Assembly (NCBI GenBank): GCA_947498815.1
Contig: CANMLU010000008.1
Coordinates: 62,001 to 126,000 of the forward strand
Length of the DNA: 64,000 bases
Source: an uncultured Aquimarina sp.
Lineage (GTDB): Bacteria > Bacteroidota > Bacteroidia > Flavobacteriales > Flavobacteriaceae
Direction: 5' to 3'
The translations under genes were made by a program, and so were the position numbers. This document shows positions 8,894 through 17,619 of this stretch, one piece after another. The notes under the pieces are model-generated. The model saw only the letters and a list, made by a program, of their open reading frames with translations, made no database searches and had not been told where the DNA came from. Position 1 is the first letter of the stretch. Each line of letters opens with the position of its first letter.

Positions 8894-9640
8894 ATGGTTT
8901 GTCAAGCTTGTAAAACATCATTGGGAGATGAGATGAATTTTTGTTCAAATTGCGGAATGTCTATTGCAAAAACCAAGCAGACAAAAAGAAACGAACATCT
9001 TAACTTGGTAATATCATTTTACGTAGTGATGTTGTTATTTTTAATCACTACTTTTTTTGTCTACAAAGAGGGAAGTACATTAATCAAGGAAATAATTATT
9101 GAAAGTATTTTTGCTTTAGTAATTCTAGGATTTACGTTTTTTGATTTTAAAAACATCGTAAAATTATACAAGATTCCAAAAATTAATCCATTACTCTTTT
9201 TAGGTGTTATTTTGACTCCATTTGTAACAGCTTTTTTAGTGTATTTCGGAATGGAATTTCTCAATATAGCGTTATTTGATGAATCCCAGAATTACTATTT
9301 GGAATATGTTAACTATCCGAATTCGTTATTTTGGGCAATTCTTTTTATAGCCGTTTTTCCTCCAATTTTTGAAGAATTAGCTTTCAGAGGGTTTTTGTTC
9401 AATCAATTGAATAGTATTGCTTCGGCAAATGCAACTATTGTACTAACCGCATTCATTTTTGCGCTTGTTCACCTCTCAATATTATCGCTACTATGGATAT
9501 TTCCATTTGGGTTGTTATTGGGTTATCTACGGCATAAATACAATACTTTATGGTTAGGAATGATAATTCATTTCATACATAATTTGATAGTATTATATTT
9601 GGACTATTATTATTACGATACCGCATTGTTAGAATTTTAA
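8894..9640 (+). CDS. CPBP family intramembrane glutamic endopeptidase with N-terminal zinc ribbon
   Basis: This 248-residue protein starts with a zinc ribbon (Cys3, Cys6, Cys17, Cys20). Multiple membrane helices and the three CPBP/ABI motifs follow: EELAFR at 160-165 (paired Glu and Arg), FALVH with His193, and HFIHN at 226-230 (His226, Asn230). CPBP proteins are relatives of the CAAX protease Rce1. In bacteria they are implicated in protein maturation, bacteriocin self-immunity or simply unknown roles. It sits between another zinc-ribbon membrane protein (six bases upstream) and the dGTPase-like gene (five bases downstream), so all three probably share a transcript. Substrate unknown. Confidence 0.85.
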   Translation: MVCQACKTSLGDEMNFCSNCGMSIAKTKQTKRNEHLNLVISFYVVMLLFLITTFFVYKEGSTLIKEIIIESIFALVILGFTFFDFKNIVKLYKIPKINPLLFLGVILTPFVTAFLVYFGMEFLNIALFDESQNYYLEYVNYPNSLFWAILFIAVFPPIFEELAFRGFLFNQLNSIASANATIVLTAFIFALVHLSILSLLWIFPFGLLLGYLRHKYNTLWLGMIIHFIHNLIVLYLDYYYYDTALLEF

Positions 9641-9645
9641 CCTTT

Positions 9646-10992
9646 ATGATGAATTGGGAACAACTCCTGTCTTTAAAACGACAAGGAGATACAAATAAAA
9701 GATTACGAAAAGAACAAGATGAAACCCGATTAGGTTTTGAGGTCGATTACGACCGTATTATCTTCTCTTCGGCCTTCAGAAGCCTGCAAGATAAAACACA
9801 AGTAATACCGTTGTCCAAAACTAGTTTTGTGCATACTCGATTAACGCATAGCCTAGAAGTATCTGTAGTTGGACGTTCTTTGGGTAGAGTAGTAGGTAAG
9901 AAAATTTTAGAAAAACATCCACATCTAGCCACAATTCATGGATATCAGTTTAATGATTTTGGAGCTATAGTTGCCGCAGCTGCATTATCCCACGATATTG
10001 GTAATCCACCCTTTGGACATTCTGGCGAAAAAGCAATAGGAGAATATTTTAAAACGGGTAGTGGTACTCGATATAAAGATTTGCTTACACCCAAACAATA
10101 TCAAGATCTTATTGATTTCGAAGGAAACGCCAATGGATTTAAAATCCTTACCGAATCCCGCGAAGGGATCGAAGGAGGACTCAGGCTATCGTATGCAACC
10201 TTGGGAGCCTTTATGAAGTATCCCAAAGAGTCATTGCCAAAAAAACCAACCCCACATATCTCTCATAAAAAATTTGGGTATTTTCAGAATGAAAGCTCAT
10301 TTTTTCATGAAGTAGCAGAAGAAATCGGTTTATTGAAACACAACGTGAAAAATGAGGTGACCTATAGTCGTCATCCATTGACCTTTTTGGTCGAGGCAGC
10401 AGATGATATTTGCTACACCATCATCGATTTTGAAGATGGTATTAATCTTGGACTAATAGATGAAGAATATGCACTGGAATACCTTATTAAATTAGTTAAG
10501 GATACGATTAATACGGCAAAGTACAATAAATTAACAACCACGGCAGATAGATTGAGTTATCTACGTGCTTTGGCAATTAATACACTGATAGGAGAGGCTG
10601 CTAGTATTTTTCTAGAAAACGAATCCGCAATACTAGCAGGAACATTTGATACCGCTTTGATTGACAAGAGCAAATATGAAGCTCAAATCAATGATATTAT
10701 CAAGATTAGTGTTGAGAAAATTTATCAAAGTCAAGAAGTTACTGAAAAAGAAATAGCGGGATATGAAATCCTGGCTACACTTTTGGATCGATATTGCGTC
10801 GCCACAGATAACTATAATCAAGATAAAAGTTCCAACTACGATAAGCTTATTTTAAGAGCAGAAGGAAGTAATTTTGATTATAAAAATGATGATTTATATA
10901 CACGATTACTAAGTATCAGTAATTTTGTAGCCAGTCTAACCGATGGAAACGCGTTACTGAAATTTCAGAAGATAAGAGGATTGCAATTATAA
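9646..10992 (+). CDS. dgt: deoxyguanosinetriphosphate triphosphohydrolase-like HD protein
   Basis: This 448-residue protein belongs to the dNTP triphosphohydrolase family, which splits dNTPs to deoxynucleoside plus triphosphate and balances dNTP pools. The HD metal site is clear: His68 in HTRLTHSLEVS, then His116-Asp117 with His125 in SHDIGNPPFGHSGE, and a distal DDICYTIIDFEDG segment carrying the last Asp. Two ATG codons are adjacent (9646 and 9649); either is possible. It is only five bases from the CPBP gene. With dCMP deaminase and nrdBA nearby, this part of the window is rich in dNTP metabolism. Some relatives also act in phage defence, but nothing here shows that. Confidence 0.92.
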   Translation: MMNWEQLLSLKRQGDTNKRLRKEQDETRLGFEVDYDRIIFSSAFRSLQDKTQVIPLSKTSFVHTRLTHSLEVSVVGRSLGRVVGKKILEKHPHLATIHGYQFNDFGAIVAAAALSHDIGNPPFGHSGEKAIGEYFKTGSGTRYKDLLTPKQYQDLIDFEGNANGFKILTESREGIEGGLRLSYATLGAFMKYPKESLPKKPTPHISHKKFGYFQNESSFFHEVAEEIGLLKHNVKNEVTYSRHPLTFLVEAADDICYTIIDFEDGINLGLIDEEYALEYLIKLVKDTINTAKYNKLTTTADRLSYLRALAINTLIGEAASIFLENESAILAGTFDTALIDKSKYEAQINDIIKISVEKIYQSQEVTEKEIAGYEILATLLDRYCVATDNYNQDKSSNYDKLILRAEGSNFDYKNDDLYTRLLSISNFVASLTDGNALLKFQKIRGLQL

Positions 10993-11068
10993 AAGAAATT
11001 GTCTTAAAAAACACATTTTTGGTCGTATCGAACTGAATCGATAAGTAGGCTTTTTAAGACAATTTCTT
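10993..11068. terminator. long perfect inverted repeat between convergent genes, probably a bidirectional terminator
   Basis: AAGAAATTGTCTTAAAAA at 10993-11010 and its exact reverse complement at 11051-11068 form an 18-base-pair stem. The stem starts immediately after the dgt stop codon. The 40-base loop holds a smaller inverted repeat (TATCG at 11026-11030, CGATA at 11039-11043). It sits between dgt and the convergent lipoprotein gene, as expected of a shared terminator. The long loop is unusual and could point to a small repeat element. Confidence 0.6.
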
Positions 11069-11092
11069 AATATGTTTTATATTGGGGTTTAT

Positions 11093-11539
11093 TTATATTT
11101 TGGTGTACGTAGATGTTTCAGTATAGTTTTCTTCAGAGTACCCTAGAATTAGAGTATTTTCAGAGATTTCAAATGTGTATTCTAGTGAAAAAGCGGGTTC
11201 ACCATCAAAAGCATCATAGTTAAGCGTTAATATATTTTCCGAAACACTCCATGAGCCTGGTATACCGTCATCATCACATCGGGTACTATCTCCAAGATTT
11301 ACAGTCCCAAAATCGTTTTCTATATAACGATTATCTGGTCGAAATGTGTATCCCGATTCGGCTTCACATCCAGGGATCAGAGTTATCGCTACTCCATTTT
11401 CAATTTTTGTCGTTATTTTCCAAACAGCCATGAGTTCAGAATTTTGATTTTCATTATCGTTAGGTGTGTCGTCATCATTGTTACATGAAAACAGAACAAT
11501 TGTTAAGAGCAAGCTTAGAAATAAATTTAATTTCTTCAT
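11093..11539 (-). CDS. lipocalin-like lipoprotein
   Basis: This 148-residue secreted lipoprotein has a signal peptide (MKKLNLFLSLLLTIVLF) ending in a lipobox with Cys19, followed by an acidic, asparagine-rich linker (NNDDDTPNDNENQN). The rest has alternating beta-strand character. Its ELMAVWKITTK opening, glycine/tryptophan pattern (GSWSVSENILTLNY) and threonine-rich end match the lipocalin-like domain proteins common in Flavobacteriaceae. The ligand is unknown. Two cysteines in the mature part (GCEAESG and TRCDDDG) could form a disulfide. It is a single-gene unit convergent with dgt. Confidence 0.8.
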   Translation of the reverse strand: MKKLNLFLSLLLTIVLFSCNNDDDTPNDNENQNSELMAVWKITTKIENGVAITLIPGCEAESGYTFRPDNRYIENDFGTVNLGDSTRCDDDGIPGSWSVSENILTLNYDAFDGEPAFSLEYTFEISENTLILGYSEENYTETSTYTKI

Positions 11540-11642
11540 AATAACTTATTAGTTTAATTTATAGTATTATGTTCTTCCAAGGCCAGAATCTTACCCAGAA
11601 TCTAGAAAATTTTCTTTTTATTTTCTATAAATGAAACTAACT

Positions 11643-11712
11643 GTCAGATTGAGCTTGTCGAAATCCATATGAAAATCAAAGTTTTAAAAACTTCGACAAG
11701 CTCAGTTTGATA
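11643..11712. repeat. REP-like intergenic inverted repeat (TTCGACAAGCTCA family)
   Basis: TGAGCTTGTCGAA at 11650-11662 is the exact reverse complement of TTCGACAAGCTCA at 11692-11704, giving a 13-base-pair stem around a 29-base loop. Flanks (TCAGAT on the left, GTTTGAT on the right) extend it imperfectly. TTCGACAAGCTCA-type palindromes recur in intergenic DNA of many Bacteroidota. A related copy lies at 5494-5540. Confidence 0.7.
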
Positions 11713-11808
11713 TCTTAGTAAGAGAAAATAAAGACTTCCGGATCTAGTGTTATTAAATATAAATAGAGGTTATTTAGCAGTCTATAACCGTTATTCTAAA
11801 AAAATAGA

Positions 11809-13575
11809 TTATAAATTTTTTAGAATACTATTGCGAATCCCTTCAGTAGAAATTCCACAGATATCGTGCAATTCATCCGTGGTCCCATGATGAATAAATT
11901 GGTCGGGAACACCCAGAGTGATGATCTTGTTTTGGAAATTATTTTGATTGGCAAAATGGATTATTGAACTTCCAAAACCGCCTTTTATAACTCCATCTTC
12001 GATGGTTATGATCGTTTTGTGTTCGTTTAGTATTCGTATCAATAGTTCATTATCTAGAGGTTTTATAAATCCAAAATGATAATGTCCAATATGTTCTTCA
12101 AGAGCTTCAATGGCAGAAGTAACATTATGAACTATTGTTCCTGTAGAGATGATAGCGATTTTTGATCCTTCTTTTAAGATTTTTCCAGTACCAATTTCAA
12201 TTTTCTGAAAAGGTTTCTTCCATTCTATAATATGTCCTCTTCCACGAGGATATCTAATCGCAATAGGATGCTTTAATCCCAATGAAGCGGTATACAATAA
12301 GTTTCGCAATTCAATTTCATCTGCTGGTGCCGCCACAATCATATTTGGAATACAGGATAAGTAGGCGATATCAAAAACTCCATGATGCGTTGCCCCATCT
12401 GCACCCACTAGACCAGCTCGATCAATGCAAAAAATGACCGGTAAATCTTGCAAGGCTACATCATGTATAACTTGATCATAAGCACGTTGTAAAAATGTAG
12501 AATATATAGTGCAAAAAGGGACTAGGTCTTGTGTTGCCATGCCAGCAGCCAATGTTACAGCATGTTGTTCTGCAATACCCACATCAAAAGCTCTGTCGGG
12601 CATCTCATCCATCATATATTTTAAAGAACTCCCGGTAGGCATGGCTGGTGTGATCCCTACAATTTTTTTATTTATTCGGGCAAGTTCCAAAATAGTGTGA
12701 CCAAAAACATCTTGAAATTTTGGAGGTAATCCATTACTTTCCTTTGGGACTAAGTTTCCTGTAGCAGCGTCAAATTTGCCGGGAGCATGATATTTTACCT
12801 GGTTTTCTTCTGCCTGTTTTAATCCCTTCCCTTTGGTAGTTATAATATGCAGAAGCTTTGGACCTGATGTGTTTTTGAGTTTTTCTAAAGTCTCCAACAA
12901 ACTAGATAAATCATGGCCATCGATAGGTCCAAAATAATTAAAATTTAAGGCTTCAATGATATTGTTTTTTCTGGGTTTAACTCCGATTTTGGCCTTAGTA
13001 AGATATTCTTTTAATGCGCCTACACTGGGGTCTATTCCTATGGCATTATCATTGAGGATGACCAGCATATTAGTGTCAGTTACTCCGGCATGGTTAAGCC
13101 CTTCAAATGCCATTCCGCTTGCGATAGATGCATCCCCAATAACGGCAATGTGTTGTTTTTTGGTGTCTCCTTTTAATTTTGAAGCAATGGCCATCCCCAA
13201 AGTTGCAGAAATAGAGGTTGAAGAATGCCCTACTCCAAAAGTATCATATTCGCTTTCATTTCGTTTAGGAAACCCACTAATGCCATCTAGTTGTCTGTTG
13301 GTATGAAAAATATCTTTTCGTCCGGTAAGGATTTTATGGGGGTATGCTTGATGGCCTACATCCCAAACCAAAAGATCATCGGGAGTGTCAAACACATAAT
13401 GGAGTGCGATAGTGAGTTCGATAACTCCCAAACTAGCACCCAAATGCCCTTCTTTGGTAGCTACAATATTAATTACAAAATCCCGTAACTCCTTGGCTAG
13501 TTTTGGCAACTGATCCGTAGAGAGTTTTCTTAAGTCCGATGGATATTGAATATTTGATAGTAAAGATATTGGCAT
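11809..13575 (-). CDS. dxs: 1-deoxy-D-xylulose-5-phosphate synthase
   Basis: This 588-residue, thiamine-diphosphate-dependent enzyme makes DXP from pyruvate and glyceraldehyde-3-phosphate, the first step of the MEP isoprenoid route and a supply for thiamine and pyridoxal. Landmarks are GHLGASLGVIELT (about 43-55), WDVGHQAYPHKILTGR, the thiamine-binding GDASIASGMAFEGLNHAG (about 145-162) in place of the usual GDGxMTxGMAFE, the GVKPRKNNI and DGHDL segments, and the transketolase C-terminal fold with GADGATHHG and RYPRGRG. The family is secure. It is divergent from tadA across a 98-base promoter region. Its presence together with HMG-CoA reductase at 42.6-44 kb is notable. Confidence 0.95.
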   Translation of the reverse strand: MPISLLSNIQYPSDLRKLSTDQLPKLAKELRDFVINIVATKEGHLGASLGVIELTIALHYVFDTPDDLLVWDVGHQAYPHKILTGRKDIFHTNRQLDGISGFPKRNESEYDTFGVGHSSTSISATLGMAIASKLKGDTKKQHIAVIGDASIASGMAFEGLNHAGVTDTNMLVILNDNAIGIDPSVGALKEYLTKAKIGVKPRKNNIIEALNFNYFGPIDGHDLSSLLETLEKLKNTSGPKLLHIITTKGKGLKQAEENQVKYHAPGKFDAATGNLVPKESNGLPPKFQDVFGHTILELARINKKIVGITPAMPTGSSLKYMMDEMPDRAFDVGIAEQHAVTLAAGMATQDLVPFCTIYSTFLQRAYDQVIHDVALQDLPVIFCIDRAGLVGADGATHHGVFDIAYLSCIPNMIVAAPADEIELRNLLYTASLGLKHPIAIRYPRGRGHIIEWKKPFQKIEIGTGKILKEGSKIAIISTGTIVHNVTSAIEALEEHIGHYHFGFIKPLDNELLIRILNEHKTIITIEDGVIKGGFGSSIIHFANQNNFQNKIITLGVPDQFIHHGTTDELHDICGISTEGIRNSILKNL

Positions 13576-13673
13576 ACGGCAAAAATACCATTTTGTAATG
13601 GTTATATATAAACTTTTATTGGATAGAGAATGCGAATCAATATATTTAGTAGTTTTACTTAAAATTGAAATTT

Positions 13674-14123
13674 ATGCTCGACCCATTAGATGATGCGCAC
13701 TATATGAAAAAAGCCCTTCAAGAGGCAGAATTAGCTTATGAAAAAGATGAAGTTCCTATAGGTGCTATTATTGTTGTTGGTAACAGAATAATAGCCAGAG
13801 CACATAATTTAACAGAACTACTTAATGATGTCACAGCTCATGCAGAGATGCAGGCAATAACCGCGGCTTCAAATTTTCTGGGAGGCAAGTACCTTAATGA
13901 ATGTACACTTTATGTTACTTTGGAACCCTGCCAGATGTGTGCGGGAGCTTTATATTGGAGCCAGATAAAAAAAATTGTTTATGGTGCGGTAGATGAGCGA
14001 AGAGGTTGTGCCGCTATGGGAACAAAACTTCACCCCAAAACCGAAATGATCGGAGGAGTGCTCGAAGAAGAATGTGGAGCGATTATTAAACGATTTTTTA
14101 TCGAAAAACGTAACCAGAATTGA
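13674..14123 (+). CDS. tadA: tRNA-adenosine deaminase / nucleoside deaminase
   Basis: This 149-residue zinc deaminase converts wobble adenosine to inosine in tRNA-Arg(ACG). The zinc site is HAE at 56-58 and PCQMC at 85-89. The C-terminal segment (GTKLHPKTEMIGGVLEEECGAIIKRFF) is typical of TadA. I chose the ATG at 13674; a TTG three codons upstream would also keep the frame open but is less likely. It is divergent from dxs, a neighbourhood seen often in Flavobacteriaceae. It reads towards the cNMP/CBS/DUF294 gene, which starts 14 bases after its stop. A related guanine deaminase activity cannot be excluded by eye. Confidence 0.9.
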   Translation: MLDPLDDAHYMKKALQEAELAYEKDEVPIGAIIVVGNRIIARAHNLTELLNDVTAHAEMQAITAASNFLGGKYLNECTLYVTLEPCQMCAGALYWSQIKKIVYGAVDERRGCAAMGTKLHPKTEMIGGVLEEECGAIIKRFFIEKRNQN

Positions 14124-14137
14124 GTCATTTATGAGCT

Positions 14138-16057
14138 ATGAAAAATACGATTGCAGAACGCATACAAGATTTCCTAAAACAGTTTCCGCCTTTTGATATT
14201 TTAAAAAAAGACGAATTATTGGCTATTTCGAGTCAGGTAAAAGTCTCGTATATCGAAAAAAGTGCCCATGTATTTCGACAGGATCAACCTTGTCATGATG
14301 AGTTTTATGTGGTAAGAGAAGGTGCAATTGGGCTTTATCGAAATTTTGATAAAGAACAGCATCTCGTTGATATTTGCGATGCAGGAGATCTCTTTGGGCT
14401 ACGTATCATGATTATAAAAAAGAACTATCGCATGTCGGCAGTAGCCGACGAAGAATCCATCGTATATGCTATATCCGCAAAAACTTTTGAACCGTTTATT
14501 GAAGAAAACAAAGAAGTAAATAAATTTTTATTAGGCACTTTTGCTTCACATGCCAGGGACTATTATACCGAAACCGAAAAAGGACAGCGAATAGATAATA
14601 CCATCTCGATCGAGGTTGCTCAAGACCTTTCGGCCTTGCGCAGTATTTCATATCGTAAAAAACCAGAGACATGTTCACTAGATCATTCGGTAAAGGATAT
14701 TGCTCAAAAAATGACAAAAAAAAGGGTGGGATACATCGTTATTGTTGATGATGACAAATATCCAATGGGGATTATTACCGATGTGGATTTAAGAACCAAG
14801 GTGGCTACGGGGATGTTTGAAATCACCTCCTCGGTAGCAGAAATTATGGTTGCTCCTATAGTAACGTATTCAAAAAAGCTTACCGTGGCAGAAGCGCAAA
14901 TTGCATTGATCAAACATAATGTTAATCATCTATGCATTACCAAAGATGGAACACGCAACTCAAAACTTATAGGTATTCTTTCTGATCATGATCTTTTGGT
15001 TTCTTTTGGGAACAATCCTTCAGTTTTGATCAAAGAAATTAAAAGAATAAAGAAGCCTAAAAAATTACGTTATATACGAAAGCAATTAGAAAAGTTATTG
15101 AAATCCTATCTGGAGCAAGATATCCCAACCGCGCATATTTTAAGTCTTATATCCGAAGTTAATGAAGCTTTATTGGCTAGAGTTATTGAGCTTGCGCAAA
15201 AAGATATGGAGACACTACCACCAGTGGGTTTTAGCTTTTTGGTATTGGGTAGCCAAGGCAGAAGAGAACAGTTGCTGATTACAGATCAAGATAATGCCAT
15301 CGTTTTTGAAGATGTAAAAGAAGAAGAGTATGAGTCAACACAACAATATTTCATACGATTGGCAAATAAAATTACCAAAGGACTCCATAGTTTAGGGTAT
15401 GAATATTGTCCAGCAGAAATGATGGCCAGTAATCCTAGATGGTGTATGTCTTCTTCAAAATGGGAAACTCAATTTAGAGACTGGATGACTACACCGACAC
15501 CCGAAAGTACTTTGCTTTCTTCAATATTTTTTGATTTTCAATGTTTGTATGGAGACGAAAAAATTGCAGATGCTTTGTCCGATGTTGTTTTTGATGGAGT
15601 AAATAAAAGCAATAGATTCTTGGCATTATTGGGGGTAAGTGCACTGCAAAAACCTTCTCCACTAGGATTTTTTAAACAATTTTTAGTAGAACAAAACGGC
15701 GAACATAAGGATACTTTCGATATAAAAACACGTGCCATGATGGTATTGATTGACGCAGCACGGATTTTAACATTACATCATAATATAAAAGGTGTCAACA
15801 ATACGTTGCTTCGATATGCCAAACTTTCCGAATTAGAGCCTAAAAATGCTGCGATTTTTGAGAGTTGCGCCAAGGCTTTTAGAGTGCTCATAAAATTTAG
15901 AACGCGACAAGGGTTACTGCATAATGATTCGGGGCGATTTATAAAACTTAATACTTTAGGTAAAAAAGATAAACTAAAACTGAAACGATGTTTTCGACCT
16001 ATTCGAGATATACAAGAACTTTTGAGAGTACGTTTTCAACTTAATACACTACTATAA
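14138..16057 (+). CDS. cyclic-nucleotide-binding / CBS-pair / DUF294 nucleotidyltransferase-like signalling protein
   Basis: This 639-residue cytoplasmic protein has four modules. A CRP-like cyclic-nucleotide-binding domain (about 15-135) is followed by two CBS domains (about 165-290) that usually sense adenine nucleotides. Then come a DUF294 nucleotidyltransferase domain with GSQGRREQLLITDQDNAIVF (about 367-386, retaining the GS and DxD elements) and a C-terminal DUF294 helical domain. In other bacteria such proteins sit beside acetate/solute transport genes and a DnaQ-like exonuclease. Here the exonuclease follows 12 bases later but no transporter is present. It probably integrates energy or nucleotide signals; the target is unknown. 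Confidence 0.88.
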   Translation: MKNTIAERIQDFLKQFPPFDILKKDELLAISSQVKVSYIEKSAHVFRQDQPCHDEFYVVREGAIGLYRNFDKEQHLVDICDAGDLFGLRIMIIKKNYRMSAVADEESIVYAISAKTFEPFIEENKEVNKFLLGTFASHARDYYTETEKGQRIDNTISIEVAQDLSALRSISYRKKPETCSLDHSVKDIAQKMTKKRVGYIVIVDDDKYPMGIITDVDLRTKVATGMFEITSSVAEIMVAPIVTYSKKLTVAEAQIALIKHNVNHLCITKDGTRNSKLIGILSDHDLLVSFGNNPSVLIKEIKRIKKPKKLRYIRKQLEKLLKSYLEQDIPTAHILSLISEVNEALLARVIELAQKDMETLPPVGFSFLVLGSQGRREQLLITDQDNAIVFEDVKEEEYESTQQYFIRLANKITKGLHSLGYEYCPAEMMASNPRWCMSSSKWETQFRDWMTTPTPESTLLSSIFFDFQCLYGDEKIADALSDVVFDGVNKSNRFLALLGVSALQKPSPLGFFKQFLVEQNGEHKDTFDIKTRAMMVLIDAARILTLHHNIKGVNNTLLRYAKLSELEPKNAAIFESCAKAFRVLIKFRTRQGLLHNDSGRFIKLNTLGKKDKLKLKRCFRPIRDIQELLRVRFQLNTLL

Positions 16058-16069
16058 TATCGAGCATGA

Positions 16070-16741
16070 ATGGGATTTTGGTCTAAAAAAAATAATGAAA
16101 AGGAGTATCCAGAGTTTTGGCTCAAGTACCTGAGTTTTTTTGATAAAAAAAGAAAAGATCAACCCATCAATACGACTCGTTTTGTTGCTTTTGATACTGA
16201 AACTACTGGTTTTGACTACGTAAATGATAGAGTCCTATCTATTGGTGCTGTTGCCATAAATACATATGTGGTTGATGTGTCTGATCAGATAGAAATCTAT
16301 TTAAAACAAGAGGTTTTTAATGAAGATACGGTAGAAATTCATGGGATTAGAAAAAATAATGGTTTAGCAAAGATTAGCGAAAAAAGCGCATTGAAATTAT
16401 TTATTGAATACATAGGAAATGCCGTTTTAATAGCTCATCATGCCGAGTTTGATCGAAAGATGATTAATAAAGCCCTGCAAAGACACGGATTAGGAACATT
16501 AAAAAACCCAATTTTAGATACTGGTGTGCTGTACCGAAAAACCAAACACATTATTTATCAAGACGACCTTAATGTGCATTATAGCTTGGATGATTTATGT
16601 AGTGATCTTAAAATTTCTAAAAGCGATAGGCATACTGCATCTGGCGATGCTTTTATAACTGCTTTAGCGTTCTTAAAAATAGTATCAAGACTTAAGAAGA
16701 GTAATGCTGTGACTACCAATGATCTGTTTTATTTAAAGTGA
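16070..16741 (+). CDS. DnaQ-like 3'-5' exonuclease (DEDDh)
   Basis: This 223-residue protein of the exonuclease RNase T/DNA polymerase III epsilon superfamily has ExoI motif FDTETTGF (Asp42, Glu44), ExoII around HHAEFDRKM, and ExoIII HTASGDAFIT with the catalytic His and Asp. The stand-alone length and association with a DUF294 protein, 12 bases upstream, distinguish it from the replicative proofreading subunit. The pairing recurs in Bacteroidota and Proteobacteria and suggests processing of a nucleic acid or nucleotide under control of the upstream sensor. This is inference from linkage. Confidence 0.88.
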   Translation: MGFWSKKNNEKEYPEFWLKYLSFFDKKRKDQPINTTRFVAFDTETTGFDYVNDRVLSIGAVAINTYVVDVSDQIEIYLKQEVFNEDTVEIHGIRKNNGLAKISEKSALKLFIEYIGNAVLIAHHAEFDRKMINKALQRHGLGTLKNPILDTGVLYRKTKHIIYQDDLNVHYSLDDLCSDLKISKSDRHTASGDAFITALAFLKIVSRLKKSNAVTTNDLFYLK

Positions 16742-16793
16742 CCTATGCAACTCTTGTGCATAGATGAAGTCTTTTTAAGACTAGATTAAAAAG

Positions 16794-17573
16794 ATGCGCT
16801 TTACGATTCTTGTTTTTGTTTTTGGAAGTACTTTTTGGGGATACACTCAGGATGCGATGTTTTTAAAAGGAAAGGTAATTTCGGATTCAGTCCAAGTGGA
16901 ATCCATACATATATTAAACCTTACCAAAGCCTTTGGAACTATTAGTGATGAAGCGGGTTTTTTTGAGATAAAAGCCAATCCTGGTGATACAATTGTTTTT
17001 TCATCTATTAAACATCATCAAAAAAATCATATTGTTGAAGAAAAAGATATCAAATTAGCTAGTTTGGAGGTGACTTTAGAGATTAAAGTAAATGAACTTG
17101 ACGAGGTGTTGTTGTCTCCGTATAACCTTTCGGGTAAAGTAAGGGAGGATATGGATAGAGTGAAAACCTATGAAAGTAACTTACCAATATTTAATTTCAA
17201 AGAATTGGATGAGACTCCTTTTATTAATGAGCAAGGAGCGAAAACTATAAAAAACCCATTGGTAGTGGATGAGATGGATGCTACTCCAGTTAACTTCATT
17301 GCGGTTGGTAGAATGATTATAAGTCTTTTTAAAAAGAAAGAGGGCAAGAGATCAAAAGAAGTGGTTATTCCCAAGATTTCTGATTTTTATAATACAGATT
17401 TTTTTGTAAAAGAATTAGAGATACCCGAAACAGATTTGTACAATTTCCTTGAGTATTTAAATGAGAATCCTAAAACTAAAGAAGCACTGAAGTCGGCAAA
17501 CGAGCTATACATATTGGGTTATTTAATAAGCCAGAGTAAAGTTTTTAAAGAAAAGTACGCTATTACAAAATAA
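16794..17573 (+). CDS. secreted protein with carboxypeptidase-like regulatory domain
   Basis: This 259-residue protein has a signal peptide (MRFTILVFVFGSTFWGYTQ). A CarboxypepD_reg-like beta-sandwich follows (about 22-105: FLKGKVISDSVQVESIHILN, GTISDEAGFFEIKANPGDTIVFSSI), the same fold that begins SusC proteins, but no TonB-dependent barrel follows. The remainder is mostly helical and charged, with IPKISDFYNTDFFVKELEIP late in the sequence. These proteins are frequent in Flavobacteriaceae and lack a defined function. It lies 52 bases after the exonuclease and ends at a shared terminator with the cold-shock gene. Confidence 0.75.
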   Translation: MRFTILVFVFGSTFWGYTQDAMFLKGKVISDSVQVESIHILNLTKAFGTISDEAGFFEIKANPGDTIVFSSIKHHQKNHIVEEKDIKLASLEVTLEIKVNELDEVLLSPYNLSGKVREDMDRVKTYESNLPIFNFKELDETPFINEQGAKTIKNPLVVDEMDATPVNFIAVGRMIISLFKKKEGKRSKEVVIPKISDFYNTDFFVKELEIPETDLYNFLEYLNENPKTKEALKSANELYILGYLISQSKVFKEKYAITK

Positions 17574-17599
17574 AAAAGCACTACATCTGTAGCGCTTTT
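17574..17599. terminator. bidirectional terminator between the regulatory-domain protein and csp
   Basis: AAAAGC-A-CTACA pairs with TGTAG-C-GCTTTT with one mismatch, flanked by A and T tracts on the two sides. It follows the forward stop codon directly and lies 20 bases past the cold-shock gene stop on the other strand. Confidence 0.65.
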
Positions 17600-17619
17600 G
17601 AAACTGAAAATCTTATATC

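Noticed and set aside
9646-10992. Reading the dGTPase-like gene as part of a phage-defence island
   Set aside because: Neighbours are housekeeping or unknown membrane genes, and there are no mobile elements or other defence genes nearby.
12956-13306. Forward open frame of 116 codons within dxs
   Set aside because: It is antisense to a full-length, motif-complete dxs gene and has no family features.
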